Shown here: positions 54,601-63,841 of the stretch, one piece after another | How the letters are laid out: each line of letters begins with the position of its first letter | Numbering within the stretch: the first letter of the stretch is position 1 | NCBI GenBank assembly: GCA_032191485.1 | Contig: JAVDOI010000007.1 | Span: forward strand, 5,776,042 to 5,840,041 | Length of the DNA stretch: 64,000 nt | DNA from: Leptoclinus maculatus | Taxonomy: Eukaryota > Chordata > Actinopteri > Perciformes > Stichaeidae | Direction of reading: 5' to 3' | Notes under the pieces: model-generated | Databases searched by the model: none | Seen by the model: the letters and a program-made list of their open reading frames with translations, nothing else | What the model was told of the DNA's origin: nothing | Translations under genes and position numbers: made by a program

Positions 54601-55461
54601 TTGGTGGAAAGATTCCATCGCACCATGGGCCAGCAGCTCGCCATCCTCACTTCGCAGCACCAGCGTGACTGGGACAGGCATTTGCCTTTGGTGCTCATGG
54701 CGTGTCGCTCTGCTGTGCAAGAGTCCTCATCCTGTACACCCGCCCTCCTCATGCTGGGGAGAGAGCTCCGCACCCCCGCAGAAATGGCCTTTGGACGGCC
54801 ACCTGAGTCCCCAGACACCCCCCCAGGTCCTGAGTACGCACGGAGGCTGCAGGACCGCCTCGAGTCAGCCCACGTTTTTGCCCGGAAACAGCAGCAGAGT
54901 GCTGGCGTGAGACAAAAACGCAACTACGACGTGAGGGAAAAAGGAAAGCACTTTGAGGCTGGAGACCTGGTTTGGGTCTACAACCCCCAGCGAAAGAAGG
55001 GCCGGTGCCCAAAGCTCGACAGTCAATGGGTCGGCCCCTGCAGAGTATTGGAGAGGGTGGGCGAGGTCGTCTACAGGGTGCAGCTACCTCCTAAGGGAAG
55101 GAGAGTGGTGCTCCATAGAGACAGGCTCGCCCCTTACAGAGGGGTCTCTTCTCCACTGGCATCGGGGGCACGTGGACCTCCTCCGCAGCCTCTCCCCCCT
55201 GCCCACTTCCCGGCCAGCGCCCCTGGGTTAACGCAGGGGGCTTCAGTGCCTGTGTCACCAGCACTCCGGGACCGCACAACACCCATGTCCGGGTTCCCTG
55301 ACCCCCAGGGCAGAAGCTGCCCACCAGAGTCTGAGTCGCTCCCCTTCTCTCCCCCTGGGCCATTGGACACAACCCCCCAGGCGGCCCGGTCGCGAAGACA
55401 GAGAAGGCCCCCGGGACGGTTCAGAGACTTTGTTGTTCCATCTGGGATGGGAAATAGTTAA
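51640..55461 (+). CDS. Gypsy pol polyprotein: protease, RT, RNase H, integrase (1273 residues)
   Basis: An uninterrupted frame. Aspartic protease: VDTGS with Asp at residue 32. Reverse transcriptase: SDYRPVNGVTKKDSYPLPR, then YLDD at 428-431. RNase H: TLDTDASG near 573-580 and RTDHSALQWL. Integrase: HHCC zinc-binding segment (HFGVSKTLRRL ... CRRCDPC), then catalytic D892 (VDVVGPL), D952 (SDQGRNF), E990 (LVERF). A C-terminal GDLVWVYNPQRKKG / GPCRVLERVGEVVYRVQ segment and a Pro-rich tail end the protein. All catalytic residues are present. It is in the frame +1 to gag, with an open overlap at 51436-51633 ended by TGA, so pol starts either at 51640 or through frameshifting with a disabling stop. 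Confidence 0.93.
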   Translation: MLGACRCSGTMWDDSCFVPVTVEGVPCFALVDTGSTVTLVRPDMVPDGTLFDPTAVRLRTVTGELAPMKGICLLTISVGGMTVRYRVWIASVQDPCILGLDFLKATGCQLDLQRGTVRFQGGPAITITTIHTPNVPPPRPLTPSASTVETVSGNLPPIACLSEEPTRGASTPETISGNLPPIACLPEEPTRGAFSTSDHTMAYATPTPPGLYQEEEEGTLVAVREVWSKNCGVLHPQQQDQLWQLLLEFQGSFARSEDEIGQTHLVQHEIDTGDARPIKCRPRRLPLGRQQACDEAVESMLRAGIIEPSDSPWAAAVVMVPKKIRGWRLCSDYRPVNGVTKKDSYPLPRIDESLDLVSGSSWFSSLDLRSGYQVPLAPEARPKTAFCTGRGLWQFKVLSFGLCNAPATFARLMDKVLEGVPRQQCLVYLDDILVHGNSFEHALASLRVVLGKIRAAGLKLHPDKCHFMQREVSFLGHRVGGEGIGTMQEKVQAVTDWPIPTNQKQSKSFLGLASYYRRFVRGFACTAAPLFQLLQKDRDFLWTEQCQTAFSSLRCALSESPVLAPADPSLPFTLDTDASGVGVGGVLSQAGPEGERVVAYFSRAFNKAERRYCVTRRELLAVVLSIRHFKYYLCGLPFTVRTDHSALQWLMTFKEPEGQVARWLEELQAFDFNVEHRAGARHTNADALSCRPCAADGCHYCERRETREKELCEEEGSCAAVRRVEEFICRELQTVDGAEWRQHQVQDADLQPVLQWVEAQRRPPWEEVAVFSKATKGFWSQFGSLRLSQGVLQQAWKEPATGEERWQMVVPKDLRETVLEAMHGAAGSGHFGVSKTLRRLRQGFYWGQCRRDVEDFCRRCDPCMARKGPPGRSHAPLQQFPVGAPMERVAVDVVGPLPRSDGGNRYVLTAIDYFTKWPEAYALPDQEAETVVEALVGGMFSRFGVPEIIHSDQGRNFESRVFHGASMCERLGMHKTRTSPLRPQSDGLVERFHRTMGQQLAILTSQHQRDWDRHLPLVLMACRSAVQESSSCTPALLMLGRELRTPAEMAFGRPPESPDTPPGPEYARRLQDRLESAHVFARKQQQSAGVRQKRNYDVREKGKHFEAGDLVWVYNPQRKKGRCPKLDSQWVGPCRVLERVGEVVYRVQLPPKGRRVVLHRDRLAPYRGVSSPLASGARGPPPQPLPPAHFPASAPGLTQGASVPVSPALRDRTTPMSGFPDPQGRSCPPESESLPFSPPGPLDTTPQAARSRRQRRPPGRFRDFVVPSGMGNS

Positions 55462-55659
55462 GAGTGAGACTTTAGTTCCAGAGAGGGCAAGAATGTGCCC
55501 TGGTCTCACTGGAAGTGACGGAAGTCCACCCTGACCTTCCAAAAAAAAAAAAAATGTACTCATGTTTTCCCATCTGCATTGTGTGGGAGTGTTCATGTAC
55601 AATGTTTCCGTTGCTTGGGTTGTTCCTTGTGGGCAAGGAACTTTGTAGTGGGAGGGTAA

Positions 55660-55876
55660 TGTAGCGACCCTGTACAGTAACAGCTGGTCGCAGAGGGGAG
55701 GAGGAGGTTACCTGTTCTGTGTTGGGAGCTAGTCAAGTTCGTTAGACCGGAACCAACGAAGAAGAGTTGTAAAAGTAGTGTACGACGACCGATAATGTTC
55801 GCTGGAGTTGCTCGGCATTACTGTTGACAGTTTGTGTCTAATAAACCTCTTGCAAGGACTTCACTCTGTCTCCGAC
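55660..55876 (+). repeat. 3' LTR of the gypsy element
   Basis: Same sequence as 50201-50417 apart from one base. Homology stops at CTCCGAC, before the likely LTR terminus. Confidence 0.9.
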
Positions 55877-56582
55877 AGAGACAACAACTCTGCTGGTGTT
55901 TAGGATTGACATTTAATAACACCTAAAACAAAGTTAGAGTGACGGAAGAGATTAGATGAGTAAAGAAGTTGGAAACCATGAGTGTGAATACAGATCGCGA
56001 GGAGTAGTATAAATTTCAGTCAGTGATTATTGACTTTGGGTTTTTAGGTATTAGAGTAAATTTAACGTGTTCCGTGAAGCATAGAATATAGTCGTGGCCG
56101 GCGATGTCAGAGGGAGGGCCGGTTGGTGATGGAGGTGGGCCGGTATTGGACCATCCCAACCCCGTCGGCCTACCGGGGATTCCCCCGGTATCCCCGATGG
56201 CCAGTCCGCCCCTGCAGACATCGCAGATCTCCACACTATGCAATCTCCGACGGTACGGTGCTTGTCCGACGCCGGACCGCATTTGCTGCGACACGGCGTG
56301 TTACTGCGTCTCTGCTTATGTAGATTTCCAGGCAGATTGGTTCCGCCCTGTTTCCTTTCTGAATACTCAGTCAGTATATTAATTACTTTACTCAATGCTT
56401 TATTTACTATTTTATTTACAATTAGCTTAAATTCCTTTCAGTTATTTACATTGTTTCTACTTACATGAAAGAAAACCCTTGTTTGACTTCACAATACTGT
56501 TTTACTTTTAAACCGGATCCAGCTCGCTTTTGGTGAGACTTCGCTGTCGAAAATTAGCTGCAGCTGAGGTCCTGCGGTCGGG

Positions 56583-56602
56583 CCCCCCCCCCCCCCCCCC
56601 CC
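56583..56602. repeat. Poly-C tract
   Basis: About 20 consecutive C residues; another such tract lies at 7083-7101 directly before the acceptor of a HERC exon. Confidence 0.9.
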
Positions 56603-56689
56603 CTGCTCCTTGTTCAGAGTTTGCAGCCTCAATAGTCTGCTGAGACCCTCAGCTCCTTTAAATCAATATTAATTAAAGACTTTTCTGTT

Positions 56690-56943
56690 TGCTGCTGCCT
56701 TTAATTGAAACAGATTCAATGATATTAATCAATTTCCTGCATTTTACTACTGTATTTTATTTCTTACACTGCTTTTTAGTGTTTTAATGACTGTTTTTAA
56801 TGTTTCAATGAATGTTCTTAATTGTTTTTACATCTCCTTTTCTTTTGCCTTATGTTTTGATGTTTTTAATGTTTTTATGTGAAGCACTTTGAATTACCTT
56901 GTTGTTGAAATGTGCTATACAAATAAACTTGCATTGCCTTGTC
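56690..56943 (+). mobile_element. LINE/SINE-type 3' tail ending (CTTGC)n
   Basis: The 'gtgaagcactttgaatt' and 'gaaatgtgctatacaaataaac' phrases followed by CTTGCATTGCCTTG are a very common fish retroposon 3' end. No coding part. Confidence 0.6.
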
Positions 56944-58280
56944 GATATGCTAACTGTGTTGCTAATTTTACAATTAATTAATCTAATTTAACTTTTGTTC
57001 ATTGCATTTCATTCTGATATGATGCACTGCATATCGTATCAGGACTTTAAAAAGCAACTAAATCTTTATTCCTCTTTGATTAATCCTTAAACTTTTAATT
57101 TTTTCTATGCATCTTTTATTTATTTATTCCCTTTGTGTTACCTGTATATTGACTGTTTAGTTTGAGGGGTCGGGTTTCAGCAGTTTGTTAGTTTCACTTT
57201 TTCTCCTCGTTCATAAAGAAGCATTAAAAAAAACACTCAAGAAAAGAACAGTACCTCAAGCTAGTATTTAATTACATACTTAAGTTGAAATACACTTCCT
57301 TCCTGTAAGGTGAGTTTAGGGGGTTTGTTCTCATTAGTAAGCCTACTTCATGAGGATCCCCCCTCTTTCAATATTCCTTAACTTTTTACGTTTATTAATC
57401 TTTTCATTAGTTTCTTTCTCTGATATGTAGACCTTGTTTCTTATTGTTCTTGTTTATCTCTTGGGGGGTTAAAGAGTCCTTTAGTTTCACTTTTGCTTCT
57501 CTTGTGACACAGTTTGTTTTCACGATCTAAAGGTGTTGTAACTAGGTCTTTTAAATGTTTTTATTAATATCTCAACTACAAAACTTAACAGAAAAAATGG
57601 ATCCGAGTTTTGAAGGCGTTAAAAAATGTTTTGTTTTTATTATATTTTTTCACTTGACAGTGGACGAAAGCTGAAACTCGACCTGTATTTATCTTTCTCT
57701 ATTTTCTGAATTCATGAATCTATAAAATGGAACAAGTAGACCGTTACTCAAATGCACATATAACAAATCTAGAGTATGTGACTCCTGCAAATGTTGCATT
57801 GACTTGATAAAACTACAGTCAGATCAATGAGCTCAGCTTGGGTTAAAAGTTGTTATTCTAGCACTGATTGTCGAGTTAATGTGATTAAATGATGGAAATG
57901 AACTCAGTTGTGGACATTTAGAAAGCAGAGTCACATCACCCGCTTCTTATTGGAATATAACGGTCATTATAGCTCCATTCTGACTGGATTTACTTCTGTA
58001 GAGAAGGCGGGGTGATCATCACAGCCATAATACCGCTTCCTCTTTTTCTGTGCACTCATTGATCCTCCCAACATTTCCAGAGTCCTCTTGCATTTAAAAG
58101 TGCATCAAGCTGTTTCTTTTCCTGTTATTGACTTTCATCAACTTGATGCACAGTTTGACTTCTATGTGACAACTGAAGAAGTAGAAAAGGGTTTTGCTAA
58201 CCTGAAAAGTACCAACTCATTAACACTAACTGTCAACTCATGAATGGGGCTTCTGTTTGCTGTGCAGGTGCACGCTTGCA
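56944..58280. other. Non-coding flank, partly duplicated near 34900
   Basis: The first ~35 bp ('atatgctaactgtgttgc...') also occurs at 34901-34932, where the following 1.37 kb is missing. Otherwise AT-rich sequence with no recognised gene. Confidence 0.5.
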
Positions 58281-58525
58281 ATGGGTCAGCCTGCGGGGAC
58301 AGAAGAGAGGATCCACTCTTCTGAAACCCCTCCAGTTGGACACGATCAGAGGTGAGATCAGGATCTCTTACAGTTGACAATGTCTTTTGTCTGTGAGATA
58401 TTTACCTGTTAACTCCAGAGTGATGCTTGCATGTGTGTGTGTGTGTGTTACAGCTCAGAGCTGCAGCAGAGACCAGACTGTCCAGAACACAGAGGGATCA
58501 TGAATAAATACTTAGCAGACTGGAT
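58281..58525 (+). CDS. Putative first two exons of an unrecognised gene
   Basis: Exon 58281-58351 (MGQPAGTEERIHSSETPPVG...) with GTGAGA donor, and exon 58454-58525 (ELQQRPDCPEHRGIMNKYL...) with TACAG acceptor and GTAAGT donor, join in phase 2 with no stop. The second exon is conserved at 35059-35130. No following exon could be placed before the zinc-finger gene on the other strand, so this may be a fragment. The segment resembles early exons of fish immune-receptor-type genes only loosely, and I do not assign it. Confidence 0.35.
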
Positions 58526-59296
58526 GTAAGTAATTTAATATGTTACTTTATAATTTCAGTATCTATGTCAGCTAGTGTGTTGCTACAGTATTACTACGTG
58601 TAATTTAACTTAATTTGTATCCACGCTGACCGACACTGAAGTCAGTAAATATCAACGGTCACTTCTGATGACTTGGTAGTTTCTGTGCATCCAGCAATTC
58701 TTGTGGCTGAATGTCTAATAATCTCAATAGTCAATTAATTAATATATTCTTTCAGAAACAGCAGAAAAAAAAAAATAGAATTTAAGAAAATGAATCACTT
58801 AACTGAGCTGAGTCAGTAAAATCAACGTCTTTTTCTGGAAGATCAAAACGACTATTAAATGTTAGGACCTTTGCCCCTTTATGCTAATCTAATAAATAAT
58901 TAAAGTGAGGAGTACGGGGAAACTACTTTAAAGAATTTACTTTTCCTGAACTTCTCTGATATGTGCTTGGTAGTTTGTATATCCAACGGTTGGTGTGAGT
59001 GGATATCTCTTGTTTTATTATTCTCTTTTTATTGAGATGGAAAAGCAAAACATTTTATTGTCTCCAAACACATATACATATACTCATCTGTATGCCAATA
59101 CACTTGTCTCCATATTTACCCTTCAATCAATAATTTAGATTAAACAAGAAAGAAACAAAAAGCACATTACTGCTGGTGAGGCTCTGGTTTCCGGGACATG
59201 AGACATATGGTTCGACCAGGAACAACCCGAAAAAATCTACATTGAGCCGCCGCCCTATGGGCCCACCGCTCGAAGGGATATGATTGGGTAAAAGGG

Positions 59297-60231
59297 CTAA
59301 AGCGGATTCATTCCTTTGTGAGTTTTCATGTGTACCTTTAGACGTCTGTTGCTCATAAATCTTTGATCACAAACTGAGCAGCTGAAAGGTTTCTCTCCTG
59401 TGTGGATTCTCATGTGTTCCTGTAAAACATGTTTACGCGCAAAAGATTTCTTACAAACTGAGCAGCTGTAAGGTTTCTCTCCTGTGTGAATTCTCATGTG
59501 TGTCTTCAGAGTACCACTTCCAATGAAACCGTGATCACAAACTGAGCAGCTGTAAGGTTTCTCTCCTGTGTGGATTCTCATGTGTTCATGTAAAACATCT
59601 TTACGTGCAAAATATTTCTTACAAACTGAGCAGCTGTAAGGTTTCTCTCCTGTGTGGATTCTCATATGTGTCTTCAGATTACCACTCTTGCCAAATGTTT
59701 TCTCACACTCAGAGCATCTAAATAGTTTCTCACCAACATTACATCTTGAATCACTGACAAGGACTTCATCAGGTTTCAAAGAGTTTAAACCTGACTGAGG
59801 TTCTCTGGTCTCCTTCCAGTCATCAGTGTCAGAAGAGTTTCCAGTCTTGTCATCAGTATCTGGTTCTGGATGTATATCTGGATCTAAGTTCCTGTCTTGT
59901 TCTGGTCCTCCACAGTCCTCTCCATCAGCTTTTGTTTCCATCTGTTCAGTTTGTCTTTGATGAAGCTCTGAGGACTGAGCCTCCTCTTCATCATCTTCAC
60001 TCTTCACAGGAGTGAATGAGAACTTGACATCAGCCTCCTCCAGACCTTGAAGCTGCTCTCCCTCCTGACTGGTCCAGAGTTCCTCCTGGTCCTTTTTAAT
60101 GTATGGGGGCTCTGGGTCCTCCTGTTCCTCTTTAATGTGTGGAAGTCCTCGGTCCTCCTGTTCTAGACTGGAGCTCCACTCCTGCTGCTCAGGGGGAACC
60201 TCTTCTTTAACCACCAACAGCTGCTGGACGT
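59297..60231 (-). CDS. C2H2 zinc-finger protein C (5 fingers), second coding exon
   Basis: Exon 2 of a third family member: acceptor at 60232, VQQLLVVKEEVPPEQQEW start, acidic linker including EDCGGPEQDRNLDPDIHPEP and DTDDWKETREPQSG, then five C2H2 fingers and KTHKGMNPL. The matching first exon (MSKVQML...) is not found to the right within the window, so it lies beyond 64000 or is lost. The frame also runs into the intron as far as 60328, as in gene B, but the CCTGCAG acceptor and gene A/B structure favour splicing. Confidence 0.85.
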
Positions 60232-60988
60232 CTGCAGGAAAACAGTAAACACACACAGAGACGTTACAAAGACATTTTAGTATTGAGCAAATAGTCTCCT
60301 GTAAGTACAATTTTTTTCCTGCCATCATTCCCTCTTACACTGCCTGTGCAGTTACCAAACAGACATGCCGACACAAATTGTAAAGACACAACGCACCAGC
60401 AGCAATGAGGTCATCAATAGTTTACATGGCAAAAAAGTGTGGCACTACCCAACATTGTTAAGAAGTATTCAAAGAACCTGCATCTTCCATCAAGTCCGGC
60501 TGAGATTTGATCATGTGAGCAGTTATAGTTGACTAATGTACGTAAACCTGCCACCGTAGAAACAGTGGATAGAACCTTCAGAAGCAGCCACAACGTAACC
60601 GTGGACGTGCATCATAGGTGCGCTCCGTTTCTGAACCAATAGCACTCCACCTTGGTAGTCAGCCGTAGAGAACATCCACACTGTAAACCCAAATTTAGTT
60701 CAAATTCAACTTTTGAGTGGTCATTTCTTATACTTTCATGTTTTGTAAAACAACTGTGCCATTACTAAATCTATTTAGTTGTTTGCACTAATCAGCTGAA
60801 ATATTGAGTGCAATGATCATGTTTAGCAGAGATAACTTAGTAGGTTACGCTTCTGTAAGGGGGGAGGGGAGGGGCCCGTTTGAATTTCACTCGATTAAAC
60901 ATTAGTGCCGTGTGCAGCGCAGTGACGAGTCCAAAGGAGTCCGCTCGTCCTGTGTCTGACCGCGTAACCTGACCTGACTTTGACGGAG
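60232..60988. other. Flank of zinc-finger gene C and upstream region of the next gene
   Basis: The first ~100 bp match the intron of gene B at 38881-38990. The rest shows no exon. A GC-richer, CpG-containing zone with 'ggggagggg' at 60858-60872 precedes the ATG at 60989 and may be promoter. Confidence 0.4.
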
Positions 60989-62229
60989 ATGCGGGATTTC
61001 GGAAACAACTTTGCACCAAGTGGAATGGTGAGTGTGTAACTCTCACCATATTGACTGTAACGTTAGATATCATTCTGGGAGCATTTATTTCAACAAGTAA
61101 GCTAAACGCTAAAGTTAGCTGAGTGTTAGTATACTGACGATTTTCTGTGGGGTCCAGTTTATAACTTTAACACGTGTGTTTGCATGTGCTGTGTTTTAAG
61201 CTAGCTGACGATAACGTTACGTTAGCTTTTCAAAATGGTGTTTGGTTAAGCCCCAGTTCCACCGAAAGCCGGATATACTACGGATGTCCCAGGATCACCC
61301 CGTATCACCCCGGATAAAAAGAGGTGAGATCCGGGGTGATCCGCGGTGATCCGGGAAGGAAATCGTCCCGGATGACAACACATTTTACATGTTTCCCGGT
61401 TCTACTACGGTTCCGCCACGGATCACCCCTGTTCAAGCCTGGTTTATCCCGGATGGCCACGGTTTGACCATGGTTCAACTACGGATACGCCACGGACACG
61501 TCACGGATGCGTCCCGGATGAAGCGTCCCATCCGTGGTGCAACCGTAGTGGCTCCGTGATAAACCATAGTACAACCGGGGTGATCCGGGGTGTCAACTAG
61601 CTCCCGTTTCATCCCGGATTAAGACGGTTATACTACGGTTATGCTACGGTTCATCCCGGTCCTACTACGGTTACGCTACGGTTCATCCCGGTCCTACTAC
61701 ATTTCTTCCCGGATGCGCTACGATCAACGCCGCCCCCCTCTCCATTCCCGGATGGCCACGGATCACCCCGGATGTTAGTTGTGCGTCCGGCGAGCCGCTC
61801 GTCTTCCCGGATACGCCACGGATGGCCACGGTTCAGCACGGATGGTCACGGTTTTACTACGGTTCATCACGGAACGTCCCGGACTGACTACGGTTTCACT
61901 ACGGTTCCACTCCCGGATGACCCCGGATCTGATCCGTAGTGTATCCGCAGACATCCGTAGTATATCCGGCTTTCGGTGGAACTGGGGCTTTAGGTTGCAC
62001 AGGAGTTATTTATTGCATTTACAGCAGTAACTTAGCTAGCTTCTCAAGGCACGGGGTCATCAGTTGGTTATTAGCAGAGGCTGGGTAACGTTTTGCAGTG
62101 GAGTTAATGTTACTGGAACTGGGTTGTTGAACTGAAAGTTGAGCTAATAGTTTTCTTCTTCTTGTTTTTACAGGTTCTTGTGAAGATGCAGTGGAAGTGT
62201 ACATATTGTGAGTTCATAACTGGGATAAG
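60989..62229 (+). CDS. 5' exons of a putative zinc-finger-like host gene
   Basis: Exon 60989-61027 (MRDFGNNFAPSGM, donor GTGAGT) and exon 62174-62229 (VLVKMQWKCTYCEFITGI, acceptor TTTTTACAG, donor GTACAT) join in phase 0. KCTYCEF has the first Cys pair of a C2H2-type finger at the very N-terminus, an arrangement seen in uncharacterised fish proteins; this is recollection, not proof. Intron 1 holds a 741-bp Harbinger-like element. Later exons would lie beyond the hAT element at 62451 and possibly beyond the window. Confidence 0.45.
61249..61989. mobile_element. PIF/Harbinger-like non-autonomous element, full length
   Basis: Terminal inverted repeats of about 40 bp start AGCCCCAGTTCCACCGAAAG; flanked by TTA (61246-61248 and 61990-61992), the target duplication of PIF/Harbinger elements. 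The interior is unusually GC-rich and made almost entirely of short alternating units such as ACGGATG, CCACGGTT, CCCGGAT and CTACGGTT in both orientations. No protein coding. A truncated inverted relative is at 19316-19900. Confidence 0.8.
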
Positions 62230-62450
62230 GTACATAATGTTTAAGTCTTAAATGCAGACACCTCAACCTAGCTCGTGGGTATTATTAGCCCCTCCAAACC
62301 AAGCCTCACGTGGTTTTAATCCCATTTTGTCACCAAAGACTCCCAGGAAATGTTTAACTACTAAGGTACTTATTTTGAATTATGTTAGAAGTTTATGTTG
62401 AATGAGTAGGAATGTTCCACCACTTGTGTTTTACAGTGTATGCTCAGGAC

Positions 62451-63841
62451 TAGGGCTGCAACAACGAATCAATAAAATCGATAAAATTCGATTATTAAAA
62501 GAGTTGGCAACGAATTTCATTATCGATTCGTTGTGTCGCGCGACTATTACGCCACTCAATAAGTCGCGGAGATGTTTGAGTATTAAAAAAAAAAAAAAAA
62601 GAAAAAAAAAAGAGAGCGGAGCGGAGGTAGAGGAAAGACCATCGGAGAGACCCGTAACGTTGTTCTGAAACACATGGCGGAGGCAGAGAAATCAGTACGA
62701 CCTAAGTCATCCAAGGTGTGGGAGCATTTCACACTAAATAAATCGAAAAAGTGTGTTAATTGCAAGATATGCAAAAGCAAAATGGCATGGGACGGGAGCA
62801 CCACGGTGATGATTCAGCACCTAAAACGTAAACATGTTGGAGTCCTTGATGAGGAGGAAGGGAGTTCAACATCAGGGTAAGTCACTACAGAATCCTACTT
62901 TTGTTCCGTTTTGAAGTGAGGAACGTAACGTCCCTCCAGTAGCTCTTCTGGTGCTGGTGTTTACTCATTATCCAGCTTGACAAGCATGACAAGTTAGCGT
63001 TAGCTCATTAATAACAGCAGTAAAGCAGGGGTGGTATAGTTTGCAAGACTAAAGACATGTTTTATTCACTCGCCTTTTTTGGCCCATTCATTTTTCAATC
63101 TGTTGTCATGTATATATATTCTGTGCTTTGTCCCATATCGGTTATTGTTGACAAATATATTTGTGTGTGTTGTACTTTTTAATTTCATTTTAAAGTTATT
63201 TTATAGCACATGGTCATCTTAAGCTGTGTTTAAATGTGGTGTATGAATTAACTTAACTTGCACTTACTACAATGATGGTAATAATTTAATGACTAAGCTT
63301 CAAGTGAACTTGAGTGTGTGTGTGTCTGTGAGTGTGAGCGTCTTGTGAGTGTGTGAGAGCTTGAGTGTGTGCATCTGTGAGTGTGAGAGTTTGTGTGTGT
63401 GTGCGTCTGTGAGTGGTGTATAGAACAAGTTCTGACGTTCAAACAAATCCTGTTAAGTTTTCTGAAATGTATTTTTCTTTATTTTTTATAAATTATTTAT
63501 TGTTCTGACAGCTCAGGTCCCTTTAAACAAAAATATACATCTTTTTGTGCACTTTATTTAAAAAAGCCTATATAATTGGCAGATGTAAAGCATACACGTG
63601 TATGTTTTTTGTGTTAGTCCATTTTTTTTAATTATTACTTTAACAGCTCAGGGATGTTCAAGGAGCAACCTGTTTGTGCACTTTCTGAAGATTTTTTGCA
63701 CTGTGAATTTGCACTGTCAGTTCTGTTTTTGAATAAAGGGTTGGAAATTAATGCTTTTGTTTTTTTTTATCCGATTCATTGATTAATCGAAAAAATAAAC
63801 AGATTAATCGATTATTAAAATAATCGTTAGTTGCAGCCCTA
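62451..63841 (+). mobile_element. hAT element (TAGGGCTGCAAC ends) with BED-finger exon
   Basis: Ends TAGGGCTGCAACAACG and TTGCAGCCCTA, exact 8-bp duplication CTCAGGAC (62443-62450, 63842-63849). From 62674 a frame reads MAEAEKSVRPKSSKVWEHF, then CVNCKICKSK and MIQHLKRKH, a complete BED zinc finger, ending at a GTAAGT donor near 62876. The transposase body that should follow is missing; 1391 bp in all. Contains TG-rich simple repeats at 63310-63420. Confidence 0.88.

Larger units (their letters stand above)
50201..55876 (+). mobile_element. Ty3/gypsy LTR retrotransposon, nearly intact and very young
   Basis: LTRs at 50201-50417 and 55660-55876 differ at only one position over 217 bp (T near 50331 versus C). 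The 5' LTR probably runs to ATTACA at 50436, followed by a TGGTGTCAGAAGTG primer-binding-like site; the 3' LTR seems cut about 19 bp short, which would explain the absence of a target duplication. A purine-rich AGTGGGAGGG tract precedes the 3' LTR. Gag (50607-51512) and pol (51640-55461) are in different frames. No env. It is GC-rich against AT-rich surroundings, and sits inside two older hAT elements. Confidence 0.9.
48152..56214. mobile_element. hAT element (CAGGGGCGGACT ends) filled with nested insertions
   Basis: Left end CAGGGGCGGACTAGG, right end GGCCAGTCCGCCCCTG, exact 8-bp duplication CAGACATC at 48144-48151 and 56215-56222. Of its 8.06 kb, a second hAT fragment (from 48550), a 1.26-kb hAT (48834-50088) and a Ty3/gypsy element (50201-55876) are later insertions. 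The remaining outer sequence (48152-48549 and about 55877-56214) has no intact transposase. Confidence 0.85.

Noticed and set aside
51498..55372. Long frames on the minus strand across the gypsy pol gene
   Set aside because: They are antisense shadows of the GC-rich pol gene; no protein signature and all overlap conserved pol motifs on the plus strand.
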